Made by a program: the position numbers and the translations under genes | Source: Cystobasidium ongulense | Lineage: Eukaryota > Basidiomycota > Cystobasidiomycetes > Cystobasidiales > Cystobasidiaceae | Assembly (NCBI GenBank): GCA_022835595.1 | Contig: BQUP01000010.1 | Span: 202,236 to 266,235, forward strand | DNA: 64,000 nt | Direction: 5' to 3' | The notes under the pieces: model-generated | Told to the model about the DNA's origin: nothing | Database searches by the model: none | Seen by the model: only the letters and a program-made list of their open reading frames with translations | Part shown: positions 22,412 to 32,892 of the stretch, one piece after another | How positions within the stretch are numbered: position 1 is the first letter of the stretch | Layout: every line of letters begins with the position of its first letter

Positions 22412-25400
22412 TCACCTTCTCTGACCAACTGATTTAGCTCGCGCTCTCCCTAACAAGCCTGCGCCTTCGTGCGTTTCGCCAAAGTCGAGAAGAGCTTTTC
22501 CTCCGTCCCTTGCCTTTCTAGCAGCTTCATGAATTGCAGCCCGCTTGTCTTCGGGTCCAAGTCGTTCCCAATCCCTCCCTCGGGGTATAGTTGCAAAGGT
22601 TCCGGTCGGTATCGCACCCGGCAAGGGCGGTAGATTGTCGGCTGATATAATCTTCTTTGTCTCCACCGCCATGGAATGACCATTTGAGGGTCTTCGAGCG
22701 AGCATGGATTGATCTCCAAACGCTGCGTGAGACGGCATTGGCGGAGTGCGGGAATTGCTACTCGCTGAGCGAGATACAGATGACGAGGAGACGCCTGGAT
22801 TGCTTCGATGTTGCGGCATTTGCTGCTGCATACCATGATGTTGATGTTGAGCTATCTGGTGAGCCATTAGATTTGTGCGCGTGTCGGCTACTTGAGCAGC
22901 GGCACGCGATGCTGCAATCTGCTTAAAAAGCTTGCTTCTGCTTTCCAAGATATGCTGTATCCACATATCTCGTTCACCTTCGGTCTTGACAGAGAAGAAA
23001 TGGATATAATCTTGATCTGCATTCTCAAAAAGCGACACCTTGTCCACGGATTTTACCGCAAATGCGAAAGGCTTGGGACTTTTCATCTTAGCAATGCACG
23101 CCTGAGGCACAATATAAGCATCGAAATTGGAGAAATGACACAGGATAGTGTGGTCGCGTTGCTGGTGGTAGTAATCCCAGTTAGTATTTACTCCGAAAAG
23201 CTTGAGTAGGGGTCCAAATCACACCTTTTCAGATTTGCCAATGTACATGGCACCGTTGCGTACATCGATATATCTCTTCGACCACTTGCCGTGCTTAACT
23301 TCGAGATACACCCAACCGCTTGTCGTCTCGGTATCGCTGCGGTTCTTGCTCAGATTGCTCAGCAGCGGTGCTAGAGGTGACTTCTTCACTAGCAGTAACG
23401 ACGAATTTGCTTCATAGCTCCAGGACTCGATGCTTTCTTGGAGAAGCTCGTACTCCCGAAGAGGTCTCTCCACACCCATCGCACGCCAGATTTCAGTGAC
23501 AGTCCATGCTGGGTTAGGTGAGATGGCATTCTTGGCGCGCAAGTGGGCTAGAAGCATTGCAGCAGTCATAGTCTCGTCTATTTCGACAGTGCAGTGATGC
23601 TGAGGATCGTTGATGTAGACGCGTTGTCGAGAACTAAAGGGGGCCCTGCTGTGTTGTTGATGGGGCGGCATAGTGCGGTGAACCGACTCGACATGGTGCA
23701 AAGCTGAGAACGACTGCTCGTGTTGACTCATGTTGGGCGATTTCGGAGATGCGGGAATAGACGAGGGTTCACTAGCGGGTTGGCGCGAGAGGGCATGCGA
23801 AGGTGGAATTACAGCTGAGAGTGGAGCCGGTTGAGGCCTTTTCTTGATTCGAAGCGGCGCGACCTGCTCATCATCTGAGCCCTCCGACATTGTCAAAACA
23901 GAATCTTGAACAAATGGAGCAAGCGGGGGAGCCAGGTTCGCCCGTCCTTTGGGGCTACTGCGATTTTTTACGTGTTCGTCTGTCTGCGGCAGTAGAAGAT
24001 CATGAGGCCGTTCGCCGGCCGAGTCTGGTCTCTTCGGGGGTTGCCTAAGCGAACCCAACCGACCATGGCTAGCATCGAGTTTCTTCAGTTTGTCCGATAA
24101 CTCATCCGGCGCAAAACCGAATGGATTGCGTTTGTTGACCGGCTGGGCAGGAGGTCTGCTGAGACTAGCTCGTTGCGATAGTGCTTGCCCTGCTTGCTGA
24201 CCTTGCGATATAGGCAAGGCCGAGACTACCCTGGCTTGCGCTACCACGATTGTTTCTGTAGCTTTTGCGCCTTTGATTCTTGTTGTCCCTGTGCTTTTGT
24301 CGGTGCGCTTTTTCTTCTTGGCTGCGTCTCTCCTCACCTTAGCTCGTAGCGAAGACTGCACCTTTAAAGCGTCGGGATGTGACTCAGCAAGCGGGACGTC
24401 GTCGTCCTCGCTCGATCCGTCGTTGTCGTCATCTTCATCGCTCGACGTGCAGTAATCATCACTTGTCAAGGACTGTCCGCCATACGCATCTTCCTCATCC
24501 TCGTCATCATCGCCATTCGAGCTGCTAGACAAGGTAGACCGCCTGGCACTAGAAGGGCGTGCGTTTCTAGATCTTGATTGGCTTCGAGTGGGCTCTTCGG
24601 CCGGCATGGAAGCCGATCCAGAATCTGAGCAGCAAGAGTCGGATGCGGCTAAAGTTACCATAGGCTTGTTCTGGAGTATTATAGGTTTCGAAGGTGGGAG
24701 CTCTTTCGCTCGTGCATCAGTCGGCGGCGAGTGAAGCCAATCCATATCCTGAGGAGAGTTAGGGCTTCTCGATTCTTGCAGGCCGCCGGGAGACAAGACG
24801 AGGGAAGATTGGCGCGGTGGGAATTTAGGAAAGTATGGATTATAGTTTTGCATACGTGAAAATGCGGAGTCATTGTCACCGAAGCCTCCCACTCTGGGAG
24901 AGTCCCCGCCCATGTTTGAATCGATATCTGTGACGAGACTAGGAGTGGGGAGTGGGGTACCATTCGATGTATCGGCTGGAGTCGCCACGAAGAAAGCCGT
25001 CGGGACAGGTGGGGCAGAAGCTGGAGGAACAAAATGATCCTTACGCGATGCTTGTCGTGTTGCTGTATCTGCTGCACTAGCTTTCAGATTCGGGGAGCTA
25101 GCTGCTCTAGACAAGCGTTTGAAGATATTTCCCGGGCCCTTTTCAGATATGGGGGTCTGTACGAAAGTGACTTAGCTTTGCCCACTCAACACGATCATAC
25201 TAAGTGCATCCACTTACTGGACCATCAGAGTCGGGCGAAAACCTAGATTGGGGCAATTGCAAGCTATTTTGAGACACCGCAGACTGAGGACGCATTTCAT
25301 CCTCCAGTTTTCTGGACTTTGAGAACATCTTCGGTATCTTAATAGATAGAGATGCCCTCCGTCTGCGACTTTCTTTGAGAGTTTCGCTGGGTGCAGTCGA

Positions 25401-27243
25401 ATCCAGCTTTGGCATAGGTGGTCTTTGAGCTGACGTCATCTGTCGCGCTTTTGCGCCAAGGATGCTTTCCGATGATTTTGAAGGTCTCAAGACACGGAGT
25501 GGGAGTGCTTCGTTGATTTGCGTCGCCGGTATAGATTCCGAAATTAACGTAGCTTGTTGAGCAGGCGCTTGTGGCTGTTTGAATGAAGGTGGAAGGGCCA
25601 TTTGAGGAGTGCGAAGAGGTAGAATAGGACGAATGTACGATGCAGACGACGCTGCAAGCGACGTTTCTAGATTCGATGCTGGCATCTCATGAGAAGGTGA
25701 GTCACCTTGTGCAAGCGTAAGTCTCGAAATGGGAGGCAGAGGGGGTAGAGCCATATTTGGCGGCAAGCTGGAAGATGGTTGGCTTCGGAATGTGGAAGTA
25801 TTCTGAGTTTGGCCAGGTGGCATTGACGCGGAACGGGTTTTTGACGCAGGAAAGTCAAACTTCGATGGTAGTGAATTGAGTCCATTTATTCCTCCAGCTC
25901 CCGCCAGTAGCTCATGTATGGTCGATTGCATTTCGTCTGTGCCGGTTTCTTCGTGTATCGTGCTTTCATGCGTCGCCGAACCAAGTAAAGCGCTTCGACT
26001 GGAAGAAGACAATGACCCTGTAACGCTTCTCGCGGGCAATAGGCTGTCTGCAGCTTTGCCAAAGGTGAACGGCCGTGGGCTAGTGGGAGGGCTGGGGAAG
26101 CTCAACAAGCTTTCTCTTATTGTACTTCTCGATAGACCGCCTCTTCGTTCAGTACGCGAGGATGCAACTTTATGGATAGAGGACTGCGTAGGCTCGGGTG
26201 AAGCTGCATTGTTCTTCATGATGTCGGAAATACTCGAGGTCGACGAAGATGTATTGAACGAACCAGAGGATGACGCATCCGAATGTATCGTCTGAGAAGA
26301 CAACGAGCGCAACAAAGAACTGTTTTCCGCTAGCATGGGTCCGCTTGGTGAGATAGGAGGTAGCAAAAGGTCGCCCGCTGAATGATCGCCTTGTTGCACT
26401 GGTGATGGAGTAAAGCCCAACGACAGCTTGTCTGGAGTTGGAAAACGACTAAAAGATCCTGCTGACCCAGTCTGAAAGAAGGCTTTTCTGGGTGGAGATG
26501 TAGGTGTCGCTGCGCTGACGGGCGGTGGTGCACGTGCCGCCGGCGAGTCGGCCTGGGATGCAGGTGAAGGCTTCTCTGCGCGTGATGACGCTCGAGCGGG
26601 GGACTTGTTGAAGTTGGGCTCGGACATTGTGAATGGCGAAAGAAGGAAGTGCGAGTCCAGGGGTGACTGTTGCAAGTTGGTATATGACTTAGTCAAACTA
26701 CAGATTATTCGAGAGTAGCGGGAGACCTACAATCTCGGAATCTCGTAAATCAGGGATGGAAAGGTCTTGAGCAGACAAGTAAGCGAGATGATGCCTAGAC
26801 TCAGAATCCTGCTCGTGACTCGTTCTTGCGCTGTCAGGCAGCGATGATCTTGTACTGGCAACATCGTCCCAGTGCAGACGCAGCCCATCGGTCTTGCTGC
26901 CAGTTCGTTGCAGACTAGACAGTGCCGAAGGGGTTGCAGTCACGGTCATGTCCTTCATGTCATGAAATGAACGAGGCGCCGCACGCATGTTTGCTCCAAC
27001 AGGTGCGAGTGGACTGGATCGCGCCTGTGTGTGGAGGTGGTAGTCAGGAGCTCCACGTCCATCTCCGCGGGGTGAGCCGTTCTTTGTAGGCGGCTTCTGA
27101 GTCCCATCAGAGCTGTACAGAGCTCTCTTGCTTGGTGATTCGAAGGTCTTTGCGAATAGCGAGTTGGTCGAATGCTGTCTTGAGCAAGCAGCTGGCTTCT
27201 GTCGTCGAGGCGAGGTGTTGATGTTTTCGTTGTGGACACTCAT
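22412..27243 (-). CDS. Large RA-PH domain protein
   Basis: Four exons (three introns near 26.7, 25.2 and 23.2 kb) join in frame into a protein of roughly 1,500 residues. The first two thirds are disordered, Ser/Pro-rich sequence with many S/T-P sites and acidic blocks (GDDDEDEEDAYGG, SSDEDDDNDGSSEDDD) beside a Lys/Arg cluster (RRDAAKKKKRTDKS). Near the end is a Ras-association-like domain (RVYINDPQHHCTVEIDETMT, ... TEIWRAMGVERPLREYELLQ) followed at once by a PH domain (SGWVYLEVKHGKWSKRYIDV, ... AFAVKSVDK, ... ERDMWIQHILESRSKL with the invariant Trp). Tandem RA-PH is the core of the Mig10/RIAM/Lamellipodin and Grb7 families, which couple small GTPases and phosphoinositides to the actin cytoskeleton. 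A role in polarity is inference. The start at 27241-27243 could be replaced by an internal Met (MSEPNFNK) in exon 2. The end at 22412 follows a Gly/Arg-rich tail. Confidence 0.8.
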
Positions 27244-27916
27244 TCTCGCAGCCGCTTCTTTGACCAGAGGCAGGAATCCAAGTTACGCCTTGTTCAAGGT
27301 GACTGTCCTTCGTCTTGTCGTCGCAGCTTCACTCGCGCAAGGACCTCTTTCGTTTCAAGACTGATGTGTCCCAAGCTGGCAGCCGATGTGTATCAGACCG
27401 AGCGGGCACGCAGCCTGTTTGCTGCTGACGAGGATAGCTTTGGCTAACGTGCAGACTGAAAGGATGGCGAGGATGGGACGTGTACACGGTTCTCTCCTGA
27501 TGCGGGCTGGCTTCCATCCGTCTTCAAGAGTTGCTGGCTCTTTCCCTTGATGCGACGTTTGATCGAGCCTTTCAGTCAGCTCCAAGCGACGACGCTTTGC
27601 TGGGCGAGCAGGCGGCGATGATATGAAGCTGTTGATGGTTTGATTCGGCTTCAGCATAAGCAGACTCTTCGCGCCCCAGCTGGCTGCAAATTCAAAAGAC
27701 TCGCAGCTCGAGGCTGCCTGAGGAATGCCAATTTACCAAACCATAAACAACAGCGATCAGGTACAGATGCATGTCACGTGACCAAGGCATGTCTATGATA
27801 CAGCTCGGCTCCACGCTGAACTGCTTTGGATGGCTCATACACTAACAGATTCTATGCGCAACTCCATAGACAGGGGAAAGTCCTCTTTTGTGGAAATGCT
27901 CGGGGCCTACTCCACC
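27244..27916. promoter_or_regulatory. Upstream region of the RA-PH gene
   Basis: About 670 bp. A palindromic TCACGTGA-type E-box (core CACGTG at 27775-27780) is the one recognisable site. No supported reading frame. Confidence 0.4.
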
Positions 27917-29225
27917 TTAATTTCGATTTCGAACAACTTCTCGTATGGCCTCCCTATCTTTTGCTGAAACAGACAACCCTAACCAGAACTCCGCTTGTTC
28001 GAACTGTAAAAAAAGGACATTAGCGACTCTGTCGATGTATGTGATGGCAACGCTACGTACGCAGTTTTCCGCAACAATGTCCACCCCACTGCCGGTCTGC
28101 CATCCCAAATCTTCCGCCATGATCCGCAAGAGTGTCATGTTGGGCTGCGAGTAGTCAATGAACATCAGCTATCGATAGCAAGTCTACTCGCAAAGTCGAA
28201 AGACTGACCTTGTAAGCCATATCAAAGAAGATTGCTTTTTCAGGCAGAGCGAAATACTTGTCATCCTTCTTGTCTGGCGTCGTGGATGAGCTGTATGAAC
28301 GGCCAAATATCGCTCGAGCTACGTCGTAGACCATCTTTTCGCCCTCGGATCGTGGCTGAGCGCTTGGTATACATCCAACGCCCAGGCACAAGCTGGTAGA
28401 TGATTCTTCCAGACTTTGGAACTCCGCTTTCGCCTGCTCGACGCTTGTTAGGTCGCGCAAGTCGATGTTTGGAAACTGTTTCAGGATAACTTGCCTGAAT
28501 GGAAACCGTCAACCTTTTAACTATGTTACTGGGAAGATTGCCGTGCTCGGCTTACGTTTCCTCTGGATCCCGGTTCAGCACGTATATTGGTGAGAGTTGC
28601 ATTTGATGCAAAGCATATATCGCTGCCTAATGTAGCCGGAACAGAACATGCATTTTAGTAACTGTTGAAACACTGCTCAATTTGACAATCTGATACGAGT
28701 GGCTCACTCTAGTTGCTCCGCCACCACCAATGACCAGACCAGCGGCAATTCCCGAACGAAACTTACCTGGCACCGAGGCGTCAAAAGGCGAGGCTACTCC
28801 AGTAAGAGATTGTCTAAGACTGTTCAATATAGCTTTGATATCTAGATTAGTACCAATCTGGACCAGCTTGCCATCGCGTTCGTCTATCTTCGTCGTGTTC
28901 ACGCTGCCGACGGCTTTGGCTTCCGGTGTCAGTTCATCTAGGTACGGCATGACCGATAGCTGAGGAAGTACAGGACTATGTCAGAGCAAATATCTGTAGA
29001 CATGCCTGTCCATGTTACCTTGATTGGCATCGTTATGCTGGAACCCATATGGTCGGGCCTTTTCATGTTGGACCGCCACGCGCATTCGGGATCATCCGTA
29101 GAGGGGCATTCGTATGCCTCGTACTCGTAGCCTTGACCGTCTAGTCCAAGTGCCTTCCAAATGTATTCATTGAAGATGAATGGCGAAACAGAGTATGCGA
29201 CCGGCGACTGAAATGCGGTTCGCAT
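27917..29225 (-). CDS. Shikimate/quinate dehydrogenase-like protein
   Basis: NAD(P)-dependent oxidoreductase of the shikimate dehydrogenase fold. The substrate domain shows SPVAYSVSPFIFNEY, SSITMPIK (catalytic Lys), LDELTPEAKAVGSVNTT and GTNLDIKAI (family Asp). The Rossmann domain shows VIGGGGATRAAIYALH and NRDPEE. The last exon pair joins as GSGVDIVAENC|FEQAEFWLGL, the C-terminal helix. Introns occur after TMPIK, after GGGGATR, after the NRDPEET segment, after FFDMAYK and in the C-terminal helix. The start at 29223-29225 gives MRTAFQSPVAYS; the usual FG before SP is FQ here, and there may be an upstream exon. In the NTD motif the Gly that normally follows the Asp is replaced (LDIKA), so specificity may differ from biosynthetic enzymes. 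It is divergent from a 3-dehydroshikimate dehydratase gene, which suggests catabolic use of quinate or shikimate. Confidence 0.85.
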
Positions 29226-29559
29226 CGGTTCAGAAGTTGTACGTCAGTTTCGGCTATCCAAGATTGAAAAAGTCCATTCCAGTAGGTGTGATAGTCGTGC
29301 GCACCCCGTATATACCAGTCTTGGTGCGTGGCATACTGCAAGGAATTAGACAGATCCCTTCTTGAGCGTTCGAGAGCGGCTAGTAAAAATGACTGCGGCA
29401 AAGCGGGTAAGGAAAGGCAAAAGAAGGCCGGCCGATGAGTTAATCATTTCTACCGAGCTTCAATAGTGGCGAATACTAGGATCCCCGCCGTGCAGACTGT
29501 GCCTGTGCTCTTGTTTTCGCACTAATATACTCACTTTAGAGACTCATCATTTATCAAAG
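29226..29559. promoter_or_regulatory. Divergent promoter of dehydrogenase and dehydratase
   Basis: 334 bp shared upstream region, well placed for co-regulation. It contains a GGCCGGCC palindrome near 29430, a possible CGG-type site for a zinc-cluster activator. I did not find the 16-bp palindrome bound by QutA/Qa-1F in ascomycetes. Confidence 0.45.
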
Positions 29560-30872
29560 ATGAAACGCTACCGCACCGGCCTGCCAACGATGTCGCTAGG
29601 CCACGGGGCGGCGGGATACTCAATGCCCGTAAAACTGGCAGCCATAGCAGAAATCGGTTTCGAAGGAGTTGAAGTGCGTCTCTCATTCTTCCTCATCCGA
29701 CCTATGCCATTCTGAAGAGGCTTCCGCAGATCTTTTATGGCTGTCTCGAATCCTTCGCCCTGGAATTGACCGGCAAGAAAACGCGAGACTCCTTAATAAC
29801 CGCCGCAGAAGAAACTGCGAAGTTGTGCAAACAGCACAAGCTAGAAGTAATCAATCTGCAGCCTATTCTCAATTACGAAGGAATACGGGATAAAGCAGAA
29901 CATCTGGCTCGGCTAGATGAGATCTCATTCAGAATGGATGTAAGCTTGATTTGGTGGACGCGAATGGCATGAGCATCAGATTGCGCCAAGATGTTTTCCC
30001 GGGTCTTGAGTATACTTGAGAACTAGAAAGCTGACTTACTGCGTATATCAGCTGGCCAAAATACTAGGAACAGATTTACTGCAGATGGCTGCGAACTTCC
30101 TGCCAGAAAGTGAACGAAGTCACGACAAAGATGCTATCGTTAAAGATTTACAAGAACTCGCAGTAAGTTGATACACCTAGCACATCAAGTTTTAAAGGTA
30201 TACCTGATGCTCCTCAACAGGATCTTGGGCTTCAACGAACTCCACCAATACGTTTCGCATACGAATCCATGTGCTGGTCTGTGCCTGTCGTTTCATGGCA
30301 AGTGTCATGGGAAATGGCAGAAGCCGTCAACAGGCCGAATTTTGGACTGGTGCTCGACGCATTCCATATCGCAGGCTACGAGTACGCCGATCCGTCTATA
30401 CCTGGCTGTACGCGTCCAGATGGCAAAGAGCGCTTGGAACGTTCAATCTCAGACTTGAAGAGAGTTTCACCGGACAAGATTTTCTTTGTGCAGCTGTGTG
30501 ATGCCGAGAAGCTCGACAAACCAATAGTGGAGGGTCAAAGTCCCTACTACAACCCAGAACAACCGTCAAGAATGAGTTGGAGTAGGAATTGTAGACTCTT
30601 CCCGTACGAAGAGGCCCGTGGTGCATTCATGCCAATTGAAGACATCATGAAAGGGATCTTTGCAACCGGCTTCCAGGGCTTCGTCAGGTGGGCGATACAG
30701 GCCTGAGTGGAATAATACCCTCAACTGACTTGACTTCACCTTCTTTCGTTTTAGTTACGAGTTATTTACGAGATTCATGTCAGAGTACGATGAATCACTA
30801 CCGCGTAGCCATGCAGAACGAGCGAAAGCAAGCTGGGAAAAGATGAGCAATCGATTATCGCTCGAACAATAG
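29560..30872 (+). CDS. 3-Dehydroshikimate dehydratase (QutC/Qa-4 type)
   Basis: Converts 3-dehydroshikimate to protocatechuate, the step that feeds quinate and shikimate into the beta-ketoadipate pathway. It has the xylose-isomerase-like TIM barrel of the family. N-terminal RTGLPTMSLGHGAAGYSMPV and GFEGVE|IFYGCLESFA are followed by LEVINLQPILNYEG and LGTDLLQMAANFLPES. Likely metal ligands are in RFAYESMCW (Glu), LVLDAFHIAGYEY (Asp, His) and KIFFVQLCDAE. The last exon is SYELFTRFMSEYDESLPRSH, stop at 30870-30872. Four introns; the start ATG is at 29560. Length and motif order fit the single-domain fungal enzyme. Other sugar-phosphate isomerase/epimerases share the fold, but the SLGH...MPVKL opening and the neighbour support this call. 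Confidence 0.86.
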
Positions 30873-30972
30873 GAAGCAGCATTTAGGTTAAGAGTCAGCC
30901 AGTAAATGCAGAACTCTAGAGTGTTTAGATGATTGCCAAACAGGTATTGACAGAAGTACACAAGCACGAAAA

Positions 30973-32397
30973 TCAGTTTTCGAACGGAAGTCCCGCTTCC
31001 TTTCTGATAGCTCCGTATATTCCTGCAATATCCCCACGTTCACCCATGTGCTCCTTGACACCTTCGAAATGTTTGTCGATAGTCTTAACAGGGCCCATTT
31101 CAACACTGTGCTCCTTGGAAAGAGCCAGCATATGGCGAGCGTCCTTTCTTGCAAGATCGACCTGGAATAGCGGTTCTTCGCGCTTATGGTAATCACCTGC
31201 AAAAGGCTTCAGCATGATATACACACAACCAAGCTGTCTAAGCAGCTCACCAGACTTCATGCGCTTTGCATATGCTGCCAAAGGTCCTGCAGTGCCAAGT
31301 TTAGCCTTAGCTCGTGTCTTTTCACAGGATTTGGCCAGATGACGAACCAGGGAACATATTATCGACAAATTGCACCAGGGCATCTACGCCTACTCCGGAC
31401 TTTTCGGCCAAAGTCAGGCCCTCGGCAAGACCTTCGACCGCCGCAAAGATTACGGAATTGCCCAGGACTTTCAATATACTGGCATTTCCGTAATCTTGAT
31501 CGGAGAAGTCCAGGTATCCTTTACCCATGACACCCTTAGTATATGGTATGACCTTCTGGACAAGAGCTTTGGGCCCGGCCAAGACAAAGTATAGCTGGCC
31601 TGCGAGAAGTAATCACTGTTCAGCTATCGTTGAGGCTAGATCAATGACTGAAACTCTCGAACTTACCTGCATCCGCAGCAGGTGGCGCGCCGACTGTAAA
31701 TGAGTATCACATCAGTCTTTGCTGTACAGTGAGAGCCAGAGTATCTCGTACAGACTGGCGAAGCGACGAATGAGCCGCCCTTTGCTTCGACTTGTTTCGC
31801 AAGATCACGTGTCGTGTCTGCTCCTACGGTACTGAACAAGACAAAAGCTATGAAATCAGCTTAAACAGGAAGGAAGAAATACAATGTACCTACCTGCACT
31901 CAACAAAGAGTTTGCCTGTAAGATCCACTGAAGTCGCCGCTTTGATTGTCTCTTGAATGGCGGCGTCATCACCTGAAAAGGTTCATATATAACGGAAGAG
32001 AATCAGTTGATACGCGACACCATCATGAAGCCAAGCCAAGCCCACCGAGACAGGAGAAGATAACGTCTGATTTGGAAACAGCTTCTTGGACCGAATCTAC
32101 CGCTATGACTTTGTCCTGTCCCAGAGCCTCGGCTAACTTGTCCGAGCGAGCGCGTGTACGATTCTGAATAATGACTGGCTTTGAGAGCTTGCCTTTCTCG
32201 ACGAGATTCTTGACCATGCCTCGCCCCATGCTGTGACGAGTATAAAGAGACGTGAGTCAGCCTGACTGCCTGAAAGAGTCCGTTTCTGGTGCCCGTGCTG
32301 CTGCCAGGACGGCCATGCTTAAACACGTGCTCCAGGGCGTCAAGGTGCTTGAGGCTCACTTTCCCAGCCCTAGCCATGCAATCTGCGCGTCTTCCAT
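30973..32397 (-). CDS. Beta-hydroxyacid dehydrogenase, 3-hydroxyisobutyrate dehydrogenase-like
   Basis: NAD(P)-dependent enzyme of the HIBADH/6-phosphogluconate dehydrogenase superfamily. The first exon MEDAQIAWLGLGN joins to MGRGMVKNLVEKGKL across an intron to make the GxGxxG nucleotide site. Further motifs are VIFSCLGG, LTGKLFVECSTVGADTTRDL, GAPPAADAGQLYFVLAGPKA, and the catalytic Lys/Asn in YGNASILKVLGNSVIF. The C-terminal helical domain ends GAIRKEAGLPFEN at the stop (30973-30975). At least six introns. The true substrate is unknown; such proteins act on 3-hydroxyisobutyrate, tartronate semialdehyde, succinic semialdehyde and others. The 3' end lies only 100 bp from the convergent dehydratase gene. 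Whether it shares a pathway with that gene is open. Confidence 0.88.
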
Positions 32398-32892
32398 CTT
32401 GATACCTAATGCTTCTGCTTTCCTTGATGTGATTTGGCTTGAGAGAGCTAGAGATTGGCGTCAATTCTGTTGGTGGAGGTTCAACGAGCGGGATGGCCGA
32501 ACTTAGACGTCGAAGTCGCCGCAGCTTGGTGGCGGGCTATATACCGGAACATTCATCGCTATATGCATTTCTACCCGTCAAACACAATACTGGTTACAAT
32601 GAGATCAAAGCTCTTTATCGGCTGGCGTTTTATGTTGCGATACATGCTCTTTTGTGGGTAATGAAATAAGGCAGAAGAGGAAAAACAGGTTTATGAGAAA
32701 GGCGACCAAACGGAACAGAAGCAGAGTAAGATGAGCAACACTAAAACTAAACTGAGCAGGGTGTATTATGAAATTTAGATGAACCGCTGATAATATGAGC
32801 ACATACTCGATTAAAGGCACTATCGTATTAGGATCAAGCATGCAGAAAGACTGTGCCAGGAGAGCGCACTATCATTTGTTGTACAGAAAAGT
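32398..32892. other. Spacer between hydroxyacid dehydrogenase and forkhead gene
   Basis: About 495 bp: the promoter of the minus-strand dehydrogenase and the 3' untranslated region of the forkhead gene. No feature recognised. Confidence 0.4.
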
